64,000 nucleotides of DNA from Desulfuromonas acetexigens (lineage in GTDB: Bacteria; Desulfobacterota; Desulfuromonadia; Desulfuromonadales; Trichloromonadaceae): the NCBI RefSeq assembly GCF_900111775.1, contig NZ_FOJJ01000007.1, forward strand, positions 1 to 64,000, in the 5' to 3' direction. Shown piece by piece: positions 16,406 to 26,600 of the stretch. Every line of letters begins with the position of its first letter. Position 1 is the stretch's first letter. Below the pieces are notes generated by a model. It ran no database searches and was not told where the DNA came from. It saw only the letters and a list, made by a program, of their open reading frames with translations. The translations under genes and the position numbers were made by a program.

Positions 16406-16879
16406 TTACGGTTGTGCGCAATCACAGACCTCGGCGAAGCGCCCGCCGGTCAGTTCGGCGAGTTGTTCGCTGGAGATCGCCACCGCCGAGTGATCGTCCC
16501 CGGCAGCGGGATAGATGCGGTCAAAACGCCGCAGCGAGAGATCGAGCAGCACGGGCAACTCTTTCGGCAAGAGAAAGGGGCAGACCCCGCCGGGGGCGTA
16601 GCCGGTATGACGCCGCACCTCCTCCGGCCCGGGGAAGCTGACTTTGCCGGAAAGCCCGACCGCCTGTTTGAGCTTCGAACTCTTGACCCTGGCGTCGCCG
16701 CAGGCCACCACCAGCAGCGGCCGACCGCCGACCAGCAGCAGCATGCTCTTGGCGATCTCCGCCGGGGCGCAGCCGACGGCGGCCGCCGCCGCCTCCACCG
16801 TGGGGGTCGGCGCAGCGAAGCGCAACACCTGAATCCCGTAAGGGGCCAGATAGCGTTCGACATCATCAATCGTGGGCAT
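16406..16879 (-). CDS. YbaK/aminoacyl-tRNA deacylase-superfamily protein
   Basis: 157 residues of the YbaK/ProX editing-domain superfamily: AAAAVGCAPAEIAKSMLLLVGGRPLLVVACGDARVKSSKLKQ carries the conserved lysine region, and HTGYAPGGVCPFLLPKELPVLLD is the GGxxPFG-type pocket. It probably deacylates a mischarged tRNA, but the amino acid is not predictable. ATG at 16879 follows GGGAG; the longer reading upstream is GC-rich non-coding sequence with long G/C runs. It differs clearly from the canonical YbaK at 5910. Confidence 0.8.
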   Translation of the reverse strand: MPTIDDVERYLAPYGIQVLRFAAPTPTVEAAAAAVGCAPAEIAKSMLLLVGGRPLLVVACGDARVKSSKLKQAVGLSGKVSFPGPEEVRRHTGYAPGGVCPFLLPKELPVLLDLSLRRFDRIYPAAGDDHSAVAISSEQLAELTGGRFAEVCDCAQP

Positions 16880-17172
16880 GGGTGCTCCCGGACGAAACCG
16901 TCCCTGCGCATTTTCAGCGTTCAGCCTTACTAACTCGGGACCTGGCAACTCCCCCCCCTCCTTCCTCCCCCCTCCGGGGGGAGAACTCTTTGCCCTCCCC
17001 CAGCGGGGGAGGGTTGGGTGGGGGAAAAAAAGCTCACGAGTAGCCAACGTACTCTTTAGTAGAAAGAGGGGGGAACGACCGCCGGCCGAAACGCTTGTCC
17101 CGTTGGCTTTTTGCCGGTTCTTTTGCTAATCTTTCCCCAACCGCCGACATCCCCCAACCGAGAGAGACGATC

Positions 17173-17544
17173 ATGAAAAAACCGGATACCGGCCTGCTCT
17201 ACGGCCATATCGCCTTCAGTGTTCTGACCTCCTTCCTGTGCGTTTTCTACGCCGTCAGCGTCACCCTCAACGACATCGCCTCCGACTGGCAAAAGTCCTT
17301 CGCCTATGTCGCCGGCGGGTACGGCCTGATGAACGTCTACATTCTCAGCGCCGCCTGGAACGCCCGGCCGACCTGGGCGCCCAAGGCGGATCTGCTGATC
17401 GGAGGCTGCTTTTTCGCGGTTCTCGTCTTCGATACCCTCAACAACGGCTACAGCCGGGGCCTGGCCGGAACCGCGGTGACGGCGTTCGTGGGCCTGGCCC
17501 TGTGGATCAACTGGAATGCCGTGAAAAAAGTCTGCGAACGCTAA
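17173..17544 (+). CDS. Small integral membrane protein of unknown function
   Basis: 123 residues, with four hydrophobic segments (about 9-29, 44-60, 75-90 and 96-114) and few loops, ending NWNAVKKVCER. No family is recognised. ATG at 17173 follows GAGAGAGACGATC. The stop overlaps the 3' end of the convergent hisF by four bases, so there is no room for a terminator between them. Confidence 0.65.
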   Translation: MKKPDTGLLYGHIAFSVLTSFLCVFYAVSVTLNDIASDWQKSFAYVAGGYGLMNVYILSAAWNARPTWAPKADLLIGGCFFAVLVFDTLNNGYSRGLAGTAVTAFVGLALWINWNAVKKVCER

Positions 17545-18305
17545 GGGGTAACCGACAACCCCCGTCCACGCAGATAGTCCTTCACTTCCTGGATGCGGAA
17601 CGTGCGGAAGTGAAAGACCGAGGCCGCCAGCAGGATCTGCGCGCCCCCCTGAACCGCCCCCTCGTAAAAATGCTCCAGCGTTCCGGCGCCACCGGAAGCG
17701 ACTACCGGAACGTTGACCGCGTCGGCGATCGCCCGGGTGAACTCCAGGTCATAACCGGCGCGGGTGCCGTCGCCGTCCATGCTCGTCGGCAGAATGGTTC
17801 CGGCGCCCAGCTCCTGGCACTCCCGCGCCCAGGCGACGGCGTCCTTGCCGACCGGCTTGGTGCCGCCAGCGACGACCAGCTCAAAACCCGAAGGCATGGC
17901 CGGATTCCGCCGCGCGTCGACGGCGACGGTGATGCGCTCGGCACCGAATTCCCGCGCGGCGTTGCGTACCAGCTCGGGATCCTTGACGGCGGCGCTGTTC
18001 ATCGACACCTTGGACGCACCGGCGGCCAGGGTCAGGCGGATATCCTCCAGGCTGCCGATCCCCCCGCCGACGGTCAGCGGAATACTGATCACCTCGGCCA
18101 CCTTCTCCACCCACTCCAACCGGGTCTTGCGGTTTTCCAGGGTCGCGGCGATATCGAGCATGGCCAGCTCATCGGCCCCCTCGCTTTGATAGAACTTGGC
18201 ATTTTCTACCGGATCGCCGGCATCTTTCAAATCAACAAAATTCACTCCCTTGACGACGCGCCCGTCCTTCATGTCCAGACAGGGCATAATCTTGATCAGC
18301 GACAT
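17541..18305 (-). CDS. hisF: Imidazole glycerol phosphate synthase cyclase subunit HisF (or close paralogue)
   Basis: With the glutaminase HisH, HisF converts PRFAR and ammonia to imidazole glycerol phosphate and AICAR in histidine synthesis. The 254-residue TIM barrel has both catalytic aspartates (MPCLDMKDGRVVKGVNF, Asp10; TVAVDARRNP) and both phosphate-binding loops (VGGGIGS; VASGGAGTLEHF). It stands alone, without hisH, hisA or other his genes, and its N-terminus (MSLIKIMPCLDM) differs a little from housekeeping HisF. A paralogous role in sugar-amidine synthesis is possible. Confidence 0.88.
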   Translation of the reverse strand: MSLIKIMPCLDMKDGRVVKGVNFVDLKDAGDPVENAKFYQSEGADELAMLDIAATLENRKTRLEWVEKVAEVISIPLTVGGGIGSLEDIRLTLAAGASKVSMNSAAVKDPELVRNAAREFGAERITVAVDARRNPAMPSGFELVVAGGTKPVGKDAVAWARECQELGAGTILPTSMDGDGTRAGYDLEFTRAIADAVNVPVVASGGAGTLEHFYEGAVQGGAQILLAASVFHFRTFRIQEVKDYLRGRGLSVTP

Positions 18306-18356
18306 GGTTGGCCTCTCTCTCGTTGGTTGCGGATTGAAATAAATGGGCGGCCCGGC

Positions 18357-18701
18357 CTACCCGGATTTTTTCACGAACTCCGATTTCAGCATCATCCCAC
18401 CGAAACCGTCGATGCGGCAATCGATATCATGATCCCCCTCGACCAGGCGCAGGATTTTCACCTTGGTGCCGACCTTGATCACGGAAGACGACCCCTTGAC
18501 CTTCAAATCCTTGATCAGGGTGACGTTATCGCCGGCGTCGAGCGCATTGCCGTGGGCGTCGCGCACGACCGGGGCGACTTCCTCCGTCGGGGCTTCCTCC
18601 GCCGCCGCCCACTCATGGCCGCATTCGGGGCAAACGTAGAGGCCGCGATCTTCGTAGGCGAAGCGGGACCGGCATTCCGGGCATTCGGGTACAGTGCTCA
18701 T
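18357..18701 (-). CDS. PhnA/YjdM-family zinc-ribbon protein
   Basis: 114 residues: an N-terminal zinc ribbon ([25 protein letters not shown]) and the C-terminal PhnA domain ([43 protein letters not shown]...[21 protein letters not shown]). Historically called alkylphosphonate-utilisation protein, although that role is not established for most members. ATG at 18701 follows AAAGGATGGACC. It lies between the GGDEF-EAL gene and hisF, all leftward. Confidence 0.92.
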   Translation of the reverse strand: MSTVPECPECRSRFAYEDRGLYVCPECGHEWAAAEEAPTEEVAPVVRDAHGNALDAGDNVTLIKDLKVKGSSSVIKVGTKVKILRLVEGDHDIDCRIDGFGGMMLKSEFVKKSG

Positions 18702-18785
18702 GGTCCATCCTTTGGTCGATAGAAACGGGATTTTGGGCAGGAAGAAAATGGCAAAAAGCATACACCAGTTCCGCCTAATTGGGAA

Positions 18786-21251
18786 CTATTCGCCGGCGGG
18801 AAGGGTTTCCCGCTGCAATAAGGCGACAAATTCCTCGGCGGGGATGGGTTTGCTGAAGAAGTAACCCTGATAGGTGTCGCAGCCGCAGGAGGCGAGGAAG
18901 CGCAGTTGATCCTCGTTCTCGACCCCCTCGGCGACGGCGGCCATGCCCAGGTTGTGGGCGATGCTGATGACGCTGGTGACGACCGAGGCGCCGCTCGGAT
19001 CGTCAACGACATCGCGGATGAAGGAGCGGTCGATCTTCAGGCAATCGACCGGGAAGCGGCGCAGGTAATTCAGGCTCGAATAACCGGTGCCGAAATCGTC
19101 CAGGCTGAGGCTCACCCCGAGTTTTTTCAGATCGAGCATGGCCCGCCCGGCCTTGACGGGATTGTCCATGACCATGCTTTCGGTCAGCTCCAGATCGAGA
19201 AGGTGGGGATCGAGTCCGGTTTCGGCGAGAACGTCCGCGACCAGTTCCGGCAGATCCCCCTGTCGGAACTGACGGGCCGACAGGTTCACCGCCACGCTCA
19301 CCGGCGGCAGCTCCGCCTCCTTCCAGCGTCGCGCCTGTCGGCAGGCCTCGCGCAAGACCCAGGCGCCCAAGGGGACGATCAGCCCGGTCTCTTCGGCCAG
19401 GGGAATGAAATCGTTGGGCGGAACCAGCCCCCGCCGAGGATGACGCCAGCGCACCAGGGCCTCGCAGCCGATAACGGCACCGCTCGCCAGATCGACCTTG
19501 GGCTGGTAATGAAGCAGAAACTCCTCGCGATCCAACGCCTGGCGCAGATCGGTTTCCAACTCCAGGGTCTCCTGCACCCGCAGGTTCATCTCGGGATCGT
19601 AGAAGGAAAAGCTGTTGCGGCCGTCCTTCTTGGCCCGGTACATGGCCAGATCGGCATTACGGATCAGGGTGACCGCGTCCTTGCTGTCCTGGGGATAAAG
19701 GCTGATACCGAGGCTCGCCGTCAGCAGCACTTCCCGATTGTCGACCCACAGCGGTTCGGCCACATGCTCCAGGATCTTGGCCGCGACCATCCCCACATCC
19801 TCGCTGTCGGCGACCTCGGCCAACAGGACGGCGAATTCATCCCCGCCCAGGCGGGCCACGGTGTCCGCTTCGCGCACCACCTGTTGCAGCCGTTGGGCGA
19901 GCAGGCACAGCAGCTTGTCGCCGAAGTCGTGACCGAGGCTGTCGTTGATGACGTTGAAGCGGTCGAGATCGAGGAGCAGAACGGCCACCACCCGACCGGA
20001 ACGGTTGGCATAATGCACGGACTGCTCCAGGCGGTCCTGCAACAGGGTGCGGTTGGCCAACCCGGTCAGTTCGTCGTGGGTGGCGAGATGCCTGAGCTGC
20101 TCTTCGTTACGGCGGCGCTCGGTGACATCGCGGGAAACGCCGATCAGCCCGCCAAGGCTGCCGTCCACATGGTAGAAGGGGGTCTTTGCCGTTTCGATCA
20201 GAATCCGGCGGCCATTGCTGAGGGTGATCCATTCGTCGTTGACGCGGGTCGCGCCCAACGCCATCGTCTCCCGGTCCTTCTCCCGGAATAACGTCGCCAG
20301 TTCCCGATCACGGATAAAATCGAGATCGGTGCGGCCGATGATCTCACCCGGCGGCAGGCCGATGAAGCCCTCGGCGAAGGCGCGATTGCAGCCGATGTAA
20401 ACTGAATTGGGATCCTTGAAAAAAATCAGGTCGGGGATGGCGTCGATGAGATCCTTGAGAAATTTTCGCTCCCGTTCGGTCGCGGCCTGGCTGCTCTGGA
20501 GTTCTGCCATGGTCTCATGGATCGAGGTTCGCATGCGGTCGAACTGTTTCGCCAGCAGGGCGATTTCATCCTTGCCGTCGATTTGGATCGGCAGATCGAA
20601 GCGCCCCTCGGCAATGGCCAGAGAGGCTCGGGTCAGCTCGCTGACCGGCCGGAGCTGGCGGCGAATGATAAGCGTCAGGACGCAGCCCGCCAGGAAGATC
20701 GTGCCCAGCATGGTTATCGCCAGCCCCTGGTCGAGATCGCGGACCATGGCGTATTTCACCGGCAATGGGACGATATACCCGACCCGCCAGCCCCAGGGGG
20801 CGTAGGTCTGAAAAATGGCCCAGGCCTGCTCCTCGGTCGCGGTGGAGAAGGTCTGCTCGAACACCTGGGCAGCGGTCACCAGATGCAAGGGGAGAGCCTG
20901 ATGGAGAGGATCTTTCCCGGGATGCAGCAGGGGGTTGCCGTCGGCGTCGATAATACAGGGCTGAACCGAGAGTTCCTCGGGATGGAAATAGGCGGCGCTC
21001 AGCGCCTTGAGGGCCATATCCTGAAAATCCTGACGATAGACCTCTTCCCGCTGGGTCAACAACAGGCGTTGGTAGTGCTGATCCAGAATACCGAGCATGC
21101 CGGCGATGCGCTCGCCGTATTCCTTGCTCTGACTCCAGTCGATGATGTCCTGCACTTGCCGATGAGCGAGGACAAGCACCGCCGCGGCGCTGAGGCCGAA
21201 GGCGATCACGATGACCGCCAGAATTTTGACCAGGACGCTGCGGGTTTTCAT
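18786..21251 (-). CDS. Membrane-bound PAS-GGDEF-EAL protein (c-di-GMP cyclase/phosphodiesterase)
   Basis: 821 residues: TM1 at about 9-30, a periplasmic region of ~140 residues, TM2 at about 177-197, HAMP (RRQLRPVSELTRASLAIAEGRF), PAS at about 262-380 (IPDLIFFKDPNSVYIGCNRAF), GGDEF at about 388-550 with intact GGDEF at 469-473, and EAL at about 565-815 with intact EAL at 597-599, plus LDDFGTGYSSL. Both active-site signatures are intact, so cyclase and phosphodiesterase activity are both possible. Its ATG overlaps the stop of the ABC_sub_bind sensor gene by 4 bases, suggesting they form one sensory unit. Confidence 0.94.
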   Translation of the reverse strand: MKTRSVLVKILAVIVIAFGLSAAAVLVLAHRQVQDIIDWSQSKEYGERIAGMLGILDQHYQRLLLTQREEVYRQDFQDMALKALSAAYFHPEELSVQPCIIDADGNPLLHPGKDPLHQALPLHLVTAAQVFEQTFSTATEEQAWAIFQTYAPWGWRVGYIVPLPVKYAMVRDLDQGLAITMLGTIFLAGCVLTLIIRRQLRPVSELTRASLAIAEGRFDLPIQIDGKDEIALLAKQFDRMRTSIHETMAELQSSQAATERERKFLKDLIDAIPDLIFFKDPNSVYIGCNRAFAEGFIGLPPGEIIGRTDLDFIRDRELATLFREKDRETMALGATRVNDEWITLSNGRRILIETAKTPFYHVDGSLGGLIGVSRDVTERRRNEEQLRHLATHDELTGLANRTLLQDRLEQSVHYANRSGRVVAVLLLDLDRFNVINDSLGHDFGDKLLCLLAQRLQQVVREADTVARLGGDEFAVLLAEVADSEDVGMVAAKILEHVAEPLWVDNREVLLTASLGISLYPQDSKDAVTLIRNADLAMYRAKKDGRNSFSFYDPEMNLRVQETLELETDLRQALDREEFLLHYQPKVDLASGAVIGCEALVRWRHPRRGLVPPNDFIPLAEETGLIVPLGAWVLREACRQARRWKEAELPPVSVAVNLSARQFRQGDLPELVADVLAETGLDPHLLDLELTESMVMDNPVKAGRAMLDLKKLGVSLSLDDFGTGYSSLNYLRRFPVDCLKIDRSFIRDVVDDPSGASVVTSVISIAHNLGMAAVAEGVENEDQLRFLASCGCDTYQGYFFSKPIPAEEFVALLQRETLPAGE

Positions 21252-22219
21252 TCCGGAGGCACCTCGCTGGTAAAGGTCGCCCCGTCGAGAAGCTCACGGG
21301 GAAATTTCAAATTCAGCCGATGGGCGACTTCCATGTTGAGAAAAATCCGCGCCTGGCGGTTTTCTGCGAGGGGAATCATTCCCGGCGCCTTGCCGCCGAG
21401 GATGGCGAGCGCCGTTCGCGCCGCCCACTCCCCCTGCTCCTCCCCCACTTTCGCGAAGGTGATCAGCGCATAGTGCATGAGATATTTCTGCATGGCGGCG
21501 CTGGGTATCTGCGTCTGTTCCTCGATAAAGCGCATCATTGCGGCATGATCGAACCCCTCCACCGAACGGCATTCCTGAAGGATCAGCATATCGCAGGACT
21601 GTTGCAGTTCGACAAAGGCCGCTTGCAGATCGGTGAAAGTCGTCACCAGGCGCACCGTGAAATCGGAACCGAATCGTTTGCGGATATTGTCCAGTTCCTT
21701 GCGTTCCGATTCGGTATCCGAGGCGAGATAGCCGATCCGCTCCCCCCGCGCCAAACCGCGCAGGGCTTCCATCGTGTCCTCGTACAGGGCGACCTCCAGC
21801 ATCCCCGTGACATTGGGCAGGGGAAAGCCGTAGAGGTCGGCGTCCCAATTCAGCCCGCAGAAGACGAAGGGGAGTGGGGAAAACTTGTAGAAGGGGGCGA
21901 TCAGATAGCGCGAGGCATTGTCGTCGGCGGCAATGACCACATCCGGTTGCCACTCTTCAATAATATTTTTGGCGGCCAAAGCCGCGGCGATGACCTCATC
22001 CACGCTCTTATTCCGCTTGGTGTCCATGTAAAAAACGCGCAGGTCAATATCCCGACGGGATTCGAGCACATTCTTGACACCACGCAAGATGTCGGCGCTC
22101 CAGATATAGTCGGCGTGATAGGAGTCGACATAGAGGACTTTTTTCCCTGCCGCCGGCGCCGCAAAGGGAAGCAGCAGACAGGCCGCGACGACGACCGGCA
22201 GAAAAAAGAGACGGCTCAT
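21248..22219 (-). CDS. ABC_sub_bind-type periplasmic sensor protein
   Basis: 323 residues with a Sec signal peptide (MSRLFFLPVVVAACLLLPFAAPAAG) and the same substrate-binding-like fold as the sensor at 13972-15042 (VLYVDSYHADYIWSADILRGVKNVL, VFYMDTKRNKS, DVVIAADDNASRYL, LPFVFCGLNWD, IFLNMEVAHRLNL). ATG at 22219 follows GTGGAGAACCCAGCC. It is coupled by an ATGA overlap to a GGDEF-EAL gene; no permease or ATPase is present. It probably senses a periplasmic ligand and controls c-di-GMP turnover. Confidence 0.82.
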   Translation of the reverse strand: MSRLFFLPVVVAACLLLPFAAPAAGKKVLYVDSYHADYIWSADILRGVKNVLESRRDIDLRVFYMDTKRNKSVDEVIAAALAAKNIIEEWQPDVVIAADDNASRYLIAPFYKFSPLPFVFCGLNWDADLYGFPLPNVTGMLEVALYEDTMEALRGLARGERIGYLASDTESERKELDNIRKRFGSDFTVRLVTTFTDLQAAFVELQQSCDMLILQECRSVEGFDHAAMMRFIEEQTQIPSAAMQKYLMHYALITFAKVGEEQGEWAARTALAILGGKAPGMIPLAENRQARIFLNMEVAHRLNLKFPRELLDGATFTSEVPPE

Positions 22220-22532
22220 GGCTGGGTTCTCCACGAAAAGGTTAGAATCCACTCCGATTTCTGCAATATCCGGACCACGGCCAAACCACATGGCGCGGGA
22301 GGAGATCATCCGGGAAAACCCTTAATCCTGTCCAGCGAACAAGCGGCCGACGCCGCGACCGCTTTGTGGTTCAGATCACCGCCGACAGAGGACGAATAAA
22401 ACCTCTCCCTGAGGAGGGACTGGGGGGCCTTCGCCAAACAGACGCGCGGATTGCTGACAAAAGCCGCCCCTCTGTGCTAACGTCGGAGACCTAACGCCCG
22501 TCCCTTCTTACGGAAAGAAAGTTTTTCATCCC
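22220..22532. other. Intergenic region between divergent genes
   Basis: Separates the leftward ABC_sub_bind/GGDEF-EAL pair from the rightward beta-helix lipoprotein gene. I see no gene, no clear sigma-54 site and no strong hairpin, apart from a short CTCCCTGAGGAGGGA inverted repeat near 22411-22425. Confidence 0.4.
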
Positions 22533-23402
22533 ATGAAACCGGCGAAAATATTCGGCATCCTCGCCCTGCTTCTGCTCTGCGCCTGCGCCCGCCCTGCTCC
22601 GCCGCCGTTGGAGCTGACCGACGCCGTCATTTCCGACGAGGCGGTCTGGAGCGGCGAGGTGCGCATCACCGGGGTGACGTTGGTGAAAAAGGGGGCCAAA
22701 CTCACCATTCTGCCCGGCGCCCGGATCGTCTTCATGCCTCTCGACCGCGACGGCGACGATATCGGCGACTCGGAACTGCTCATCGAGGGGAGCCTGATCG
22801 CCAAGGGGACGGCTGCTTCGCCGATCCTCTTCACCAGCGGCGCCGCCGCGCCGAAACCGGCGGACTGGAAGTTTCTCTATCTCGACTTCTGCCAGCTGGG
22901 AGAGATCGAGCACATCATCTCCGAATACGCCTACAGCGGCATCCAGGTTCATTTCTGCAAAGCTTCCGTCAAAAACTCGACCTTCCGTCACAACCTCGAT
23001 GGCGTGCGCTTTTCCACCGTCAACATCGAGGTGGCGGGCAACCTCATCCACGACAACCGCCACGGCCTGCGCTACGAAGAGCGGCGCAGCCAGGCCCACA
23101 TCCACCACAACGACATCCGCGACAACGACATCGGCATCTTCGTTGTCACCCGCTCCGACAACCGCGCCCTCGTCGAATACAACAACCTCACCGGCAGCCG
23201 CCAGTATCAGGTGAAGATGGGACTGGAGCAGCCGACCGACGTCAGCTTCCCCCGCAACTGGTGGGGCACCGCCGACCCCAAGGCCATCGAGACCACCTTT
23301 TTCGACCAAAGTTACGACCCCCACCTCGGCCGGGTCGCCGCCCCGGAACCGTTGACCGAACCGGTTGAACTCCCCTTCCACCGTCCCCGAACCTCGCCTT
23401 AA
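22533..23402 (+). CDS. Lipoprotein with right-handed parallel beta-helix (NosD/PbH1-like repeats)
   Basis: 289 residues: a lipoprotein signal (ILALLLLCAC, lipidated Cys near position 17), a beta-rich start (SGEVRITGVTLVKKGAKLTILPGARIVF) and then PbH1-type repeats such as VKNSTFRHNLDGVRFS, IEVAGNLIHDNRHGLRYE, AHIHHNDIRDNDIGIFV and ALVEYNNLTGS, ending with FPRNWWGTADP, a motif often closing such helices. Probably surface- or periplasm-facing; function unknown. It stands just upstream of the giant cytochrome gene in the same direction, but that gene has its own promoter. Confidence 0.8.
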   Translation: MKPAKIFGILALLLLCACARPAPPPLELTDAVISDEAVWSGEVRITGVTLVKKGAKLTILPGARIVFMPLDRDGDDIGDSELLIEGSLIAKGTAASPILFTSGAAAPKPADWKFLYLDFCQLGEIEHIISEYAYSGIQVHFCKASVKNSTFRHNLDGVRFSTVNIEVAGNLIHDNRHGLRYEERRSQAHIHHNDIRDNDIGIFVVTRSDNRALVEYNNLTGSRQYQVKMGLEQPTDVSFPRNWWGTADPKAIETTFFDQSYDPHLGRVAAPEPLTEPVELPFHRPRTSP

Positions 23403-23514
23403 TCTTCCCTAATCGCCATTTAACCGAACCGGCGGCGGCATTCCGCCATTTGCAAGCATACACCGGCCAAACCGCACCTTTCATCCTCTCGCAAAGCCTC
23501 ATCTTTCCCGCCCT

Positions 23515-23530
23515 TGACAAAATCTTGTCA
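23515..23530 (+). promoter_or_regulatory. Palindrome next to the cytochrome promoter (possible operator)
   Basis: TGACAAAATCTTGTCA is a perfect 6-bp inverted repeat with a 4-base centre, abutting the -24 element of the sigma-54-like promoter. It could bind a regulator, but it is also short enough to be coincidental. Confidence 0.35.
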
Positions 23531-23546
23531 TGGCACGAAAACTGCT
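23530..23546 (+). promoter_or_regulatory. Sigma-54 promoter of the giant multiheme cytochrome gene
   Basis: ATGGCACGAAAACTGCT matches TGGCACG-N4-YTGCW, with -24 GG and -12 GC exactly 10 bases apart. It lies about 100 bases before the ATG at 23643, giving an AT-rich leader of about 85 nt. This implies expression under an enhancer-binding activator and RpoN. Confidence 0.7.
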
Positions 23547-23642
23547 TTTACTACCGTATGGGTCAACAATCTAAGAATTCTTTAAAATTAACTACTTCAA
23601 AGATTTATTACCATATTTAATACCCACCGGAAAAGGGCCGCC

Positions 23643-26600
23643 ATGAACCAGTCGACCGCTACCGTGAAAACCCGTTCAAACCGATGGATTCCCTACTTCA
23701 TGGCACTCGTGACCGGGGTTCTGCTGCTGCTCGCCCTGCCCGGCGCGAGTCGGGCGGACAACGCCACCACCGCCGGACCGGCGACGGCGACGCCGGGGAA
23801 GGCGACCAAAGTCGCCGGAGCGGCGAAGATCACCGTCAATATTCCGTACAGCGGCGACGCCAACGGCGACAACACGGCGCTGATCGAATGGGATGAGGAC
23901 GGCGGCGACTGGAGCAGCCTGCTCGGCAGCCAGGCCCTGGCCCACAGCATCAACCCTTATAATTACGAGATCACCGGTCTCGACAACGCCGTCAGCTACC
24001 AGATCCGCGTCACCATCAGCGATCCCGACGGCGGCAGCAATCTCGTCCAGACCCTGACCGGTCTCAAGCCTTACAATAGGCTGCTGCACAACGCCGTCTC
24101 CACCGGCTCCGGTAAATGGGGGGGCAACTGGGGACTGATCGACGAAAACAGCCGCTACGGCGAAATCTCCTGCTCCACCTGCCACACCACCAGCACCGGC
24201 AACATCAAGCGTGTCAAAGAAACAGTCACCGCCGCCAATTCTCCGACACACGACTTCCCCGGCAGCGCCGTGGAATTTCTCGACGCCCGCGACGGCAGCG
24301 CCCATTTCGGCGACGACAGCGGCGCCCGCACCGATTCCAACCGCATCTGTGAGGTCTGTCACAGCCTGAACAAATTCCATAATTTCTCAATCAGCAACAA
24401 CACCAGCAATACCCACCAGAATGAGACAAACTGTGTTCGCTGCCACAAGCACAGCCAGGGATTCATGGGCAGCGGCTGCGATGGCTGCCACGGCGGGGAC
24501 ATCGCCGGCGCCACTTCCGGCAATTTCTGGCCCAGCAGCACCGGCGAAACAACGGATACGGTCAATTCCGCCAACGACGCCGGCGAACATACGGCCCACA
24601 TGCAGGCGTTAGCCGCCAAGATTTACAACGAATCCATCGCCGAACTTCTCAACACGACCGGCAACGGGACTTCCAGCGAAAAACAGAAGGCTCTTTGTGC
24701 CTATTGCCACGCCAACCCCGGAGCCGATGCCGATCACGGCGACGGCGACCATGCCGAAGTCGCTTTTCTGCGCATCTGGGACGGGGCGGCGGACGGCGCC
24801 CCCCTCGCCGCCTTCAACTATGACTACACCACGCCGACAACAGCCACTTGCAGCAATATCGACTGCCATAACAACAAAACCACTGCGACCGCGCACGGCT
24901 GGTATGCAGGCGGTTCCACTTCCTGCCTGATCTGTCATACGGAAGATCGCACCACCCCCAACTCCTCGGCCATCGCCGATCCCGTCAGCGGTCTGCATCT
25001 TGCCGACACGAATGCTCCCGACGTGGAAGCTCACAACGGTAGTTTCGGCGGCGGTTCCTATGGTTGTATTTCCTGCCATACCGAAACCCCGACAGATGTC
25101 CACTTGAACGGAGTGGCCAACACGCCGGCAACCGCCACCTTCGCCTTCTCGCCGGATGTAACCGTTAATCTTGAAGGTCTGGATGACGAAACCGACAATA
25201 CCTGTACCACCGACTGCCATAGCGACGGCGGCAAATGGGCGCGCCTGTGGAGTACGGAAGCCTTCGATGCCCTGCCGGAAGGGTGGACGACGGACAGCGA
25301 ACTTCCCGGCAACTGTAAAACCTGTCACGGCGTCTTCGGCGCCTGGGTAGAGGGAACCAGTCACGCGGGGACAAGCGGTGCGCAGGCCTCGATCATGGGG
25401 ACCTCTCATAACAGTCAGGGTGCCGTGAAACCAGGGGCGGCCTGCGAAGACTGCCATGTCTATCCCTCCCGTTCAGATCTGCATAAAGACGGCGCGATTA
25501 CCCTGAACGACTCCGACAACGAAGTCGATCCGACACGAACGACCGTCGAATCCACAAACTACATTTACTGTCAGGCCTGCCACGATTCCAGCCTGTATCC
25601 GCCTAATGCCGAAAGTCGGGTCTTTCCGGAATCGACGGCATTCCCCTATGCCGAAGTGAGCGGCGCATACAAGATTGTCGGCGGCTGTTCCTCCGGTATC
25701 GCCGGCTGTCACGGCGACACTTCGAACAACTGGTGGCCCAACAATCCCAGTTCCGATCCTGTGAATTATCCGAACCGCGCGGGCGCCCATCCGCAGCACA
25801 ACATCACCATCGGCAAACTGCTGGCCCAGGCCCGCACCGGCGACCCCAACGCCACCCCGATCCAGGAGGACTACAACAATACCTGCAAGTTCTGCCACCC
25901 GATGAAAGATGCCGGCGGCATCATGGCTTCGGTCCAGCACAAAAACGCCCGCACCGAGGTTTTCGGCGGTTTTGTTTACCCCTTCGCCGACGGCAAAGGC
26001 GTGGTGTCGGACGCCAGCAACCCCGCGACAACCGACTGGGGGAGTTCCTATGACACCAACCCCGATGACGGTTTCATCTACCAACTGGAAAACCTGAGCA
26101 CACCCGCCTGGGAATATCCGCTCGACAAGGATGGGAACTACCGCCAATTCCTCTACGGTTACCGTGGGGACTCGGCCGTCAGGCACGGCTCCTGCTCCAA
26201 TATCGCCTGTCACAGCAACGCGCCCTTCACCCCGCAGTGGTACGGCGATGAGCAACCGCCGGGAACGGTCGGTTCATTGACCGCCGCCACCCATGACCCG
26301 ACGCCCGACCACCAGGGGGGAGTGACCGACAAACCGGGCACGGTTCTTTTGACTTGGCTTGCTCCCGGCGACAACGGCGACATGGACGGCACCGCCTATG
26401 AATACGAGGTGTACTACAGCACGTCCGGACCGATCAACGCCGGGAATCTCAACGCCGCTACCCGTGCCGGCGGGGCTCCAAGCCCGCTGCGTCGCGGGTC
26501 TTCGCAGAGCATGGTGGTGGACGGACTGACTCCGGGATCGTCTTATTGGTTCGCGGTACGCGCCAAGGACCAGCCCCGTTACGACGACCTGAACCATGAC

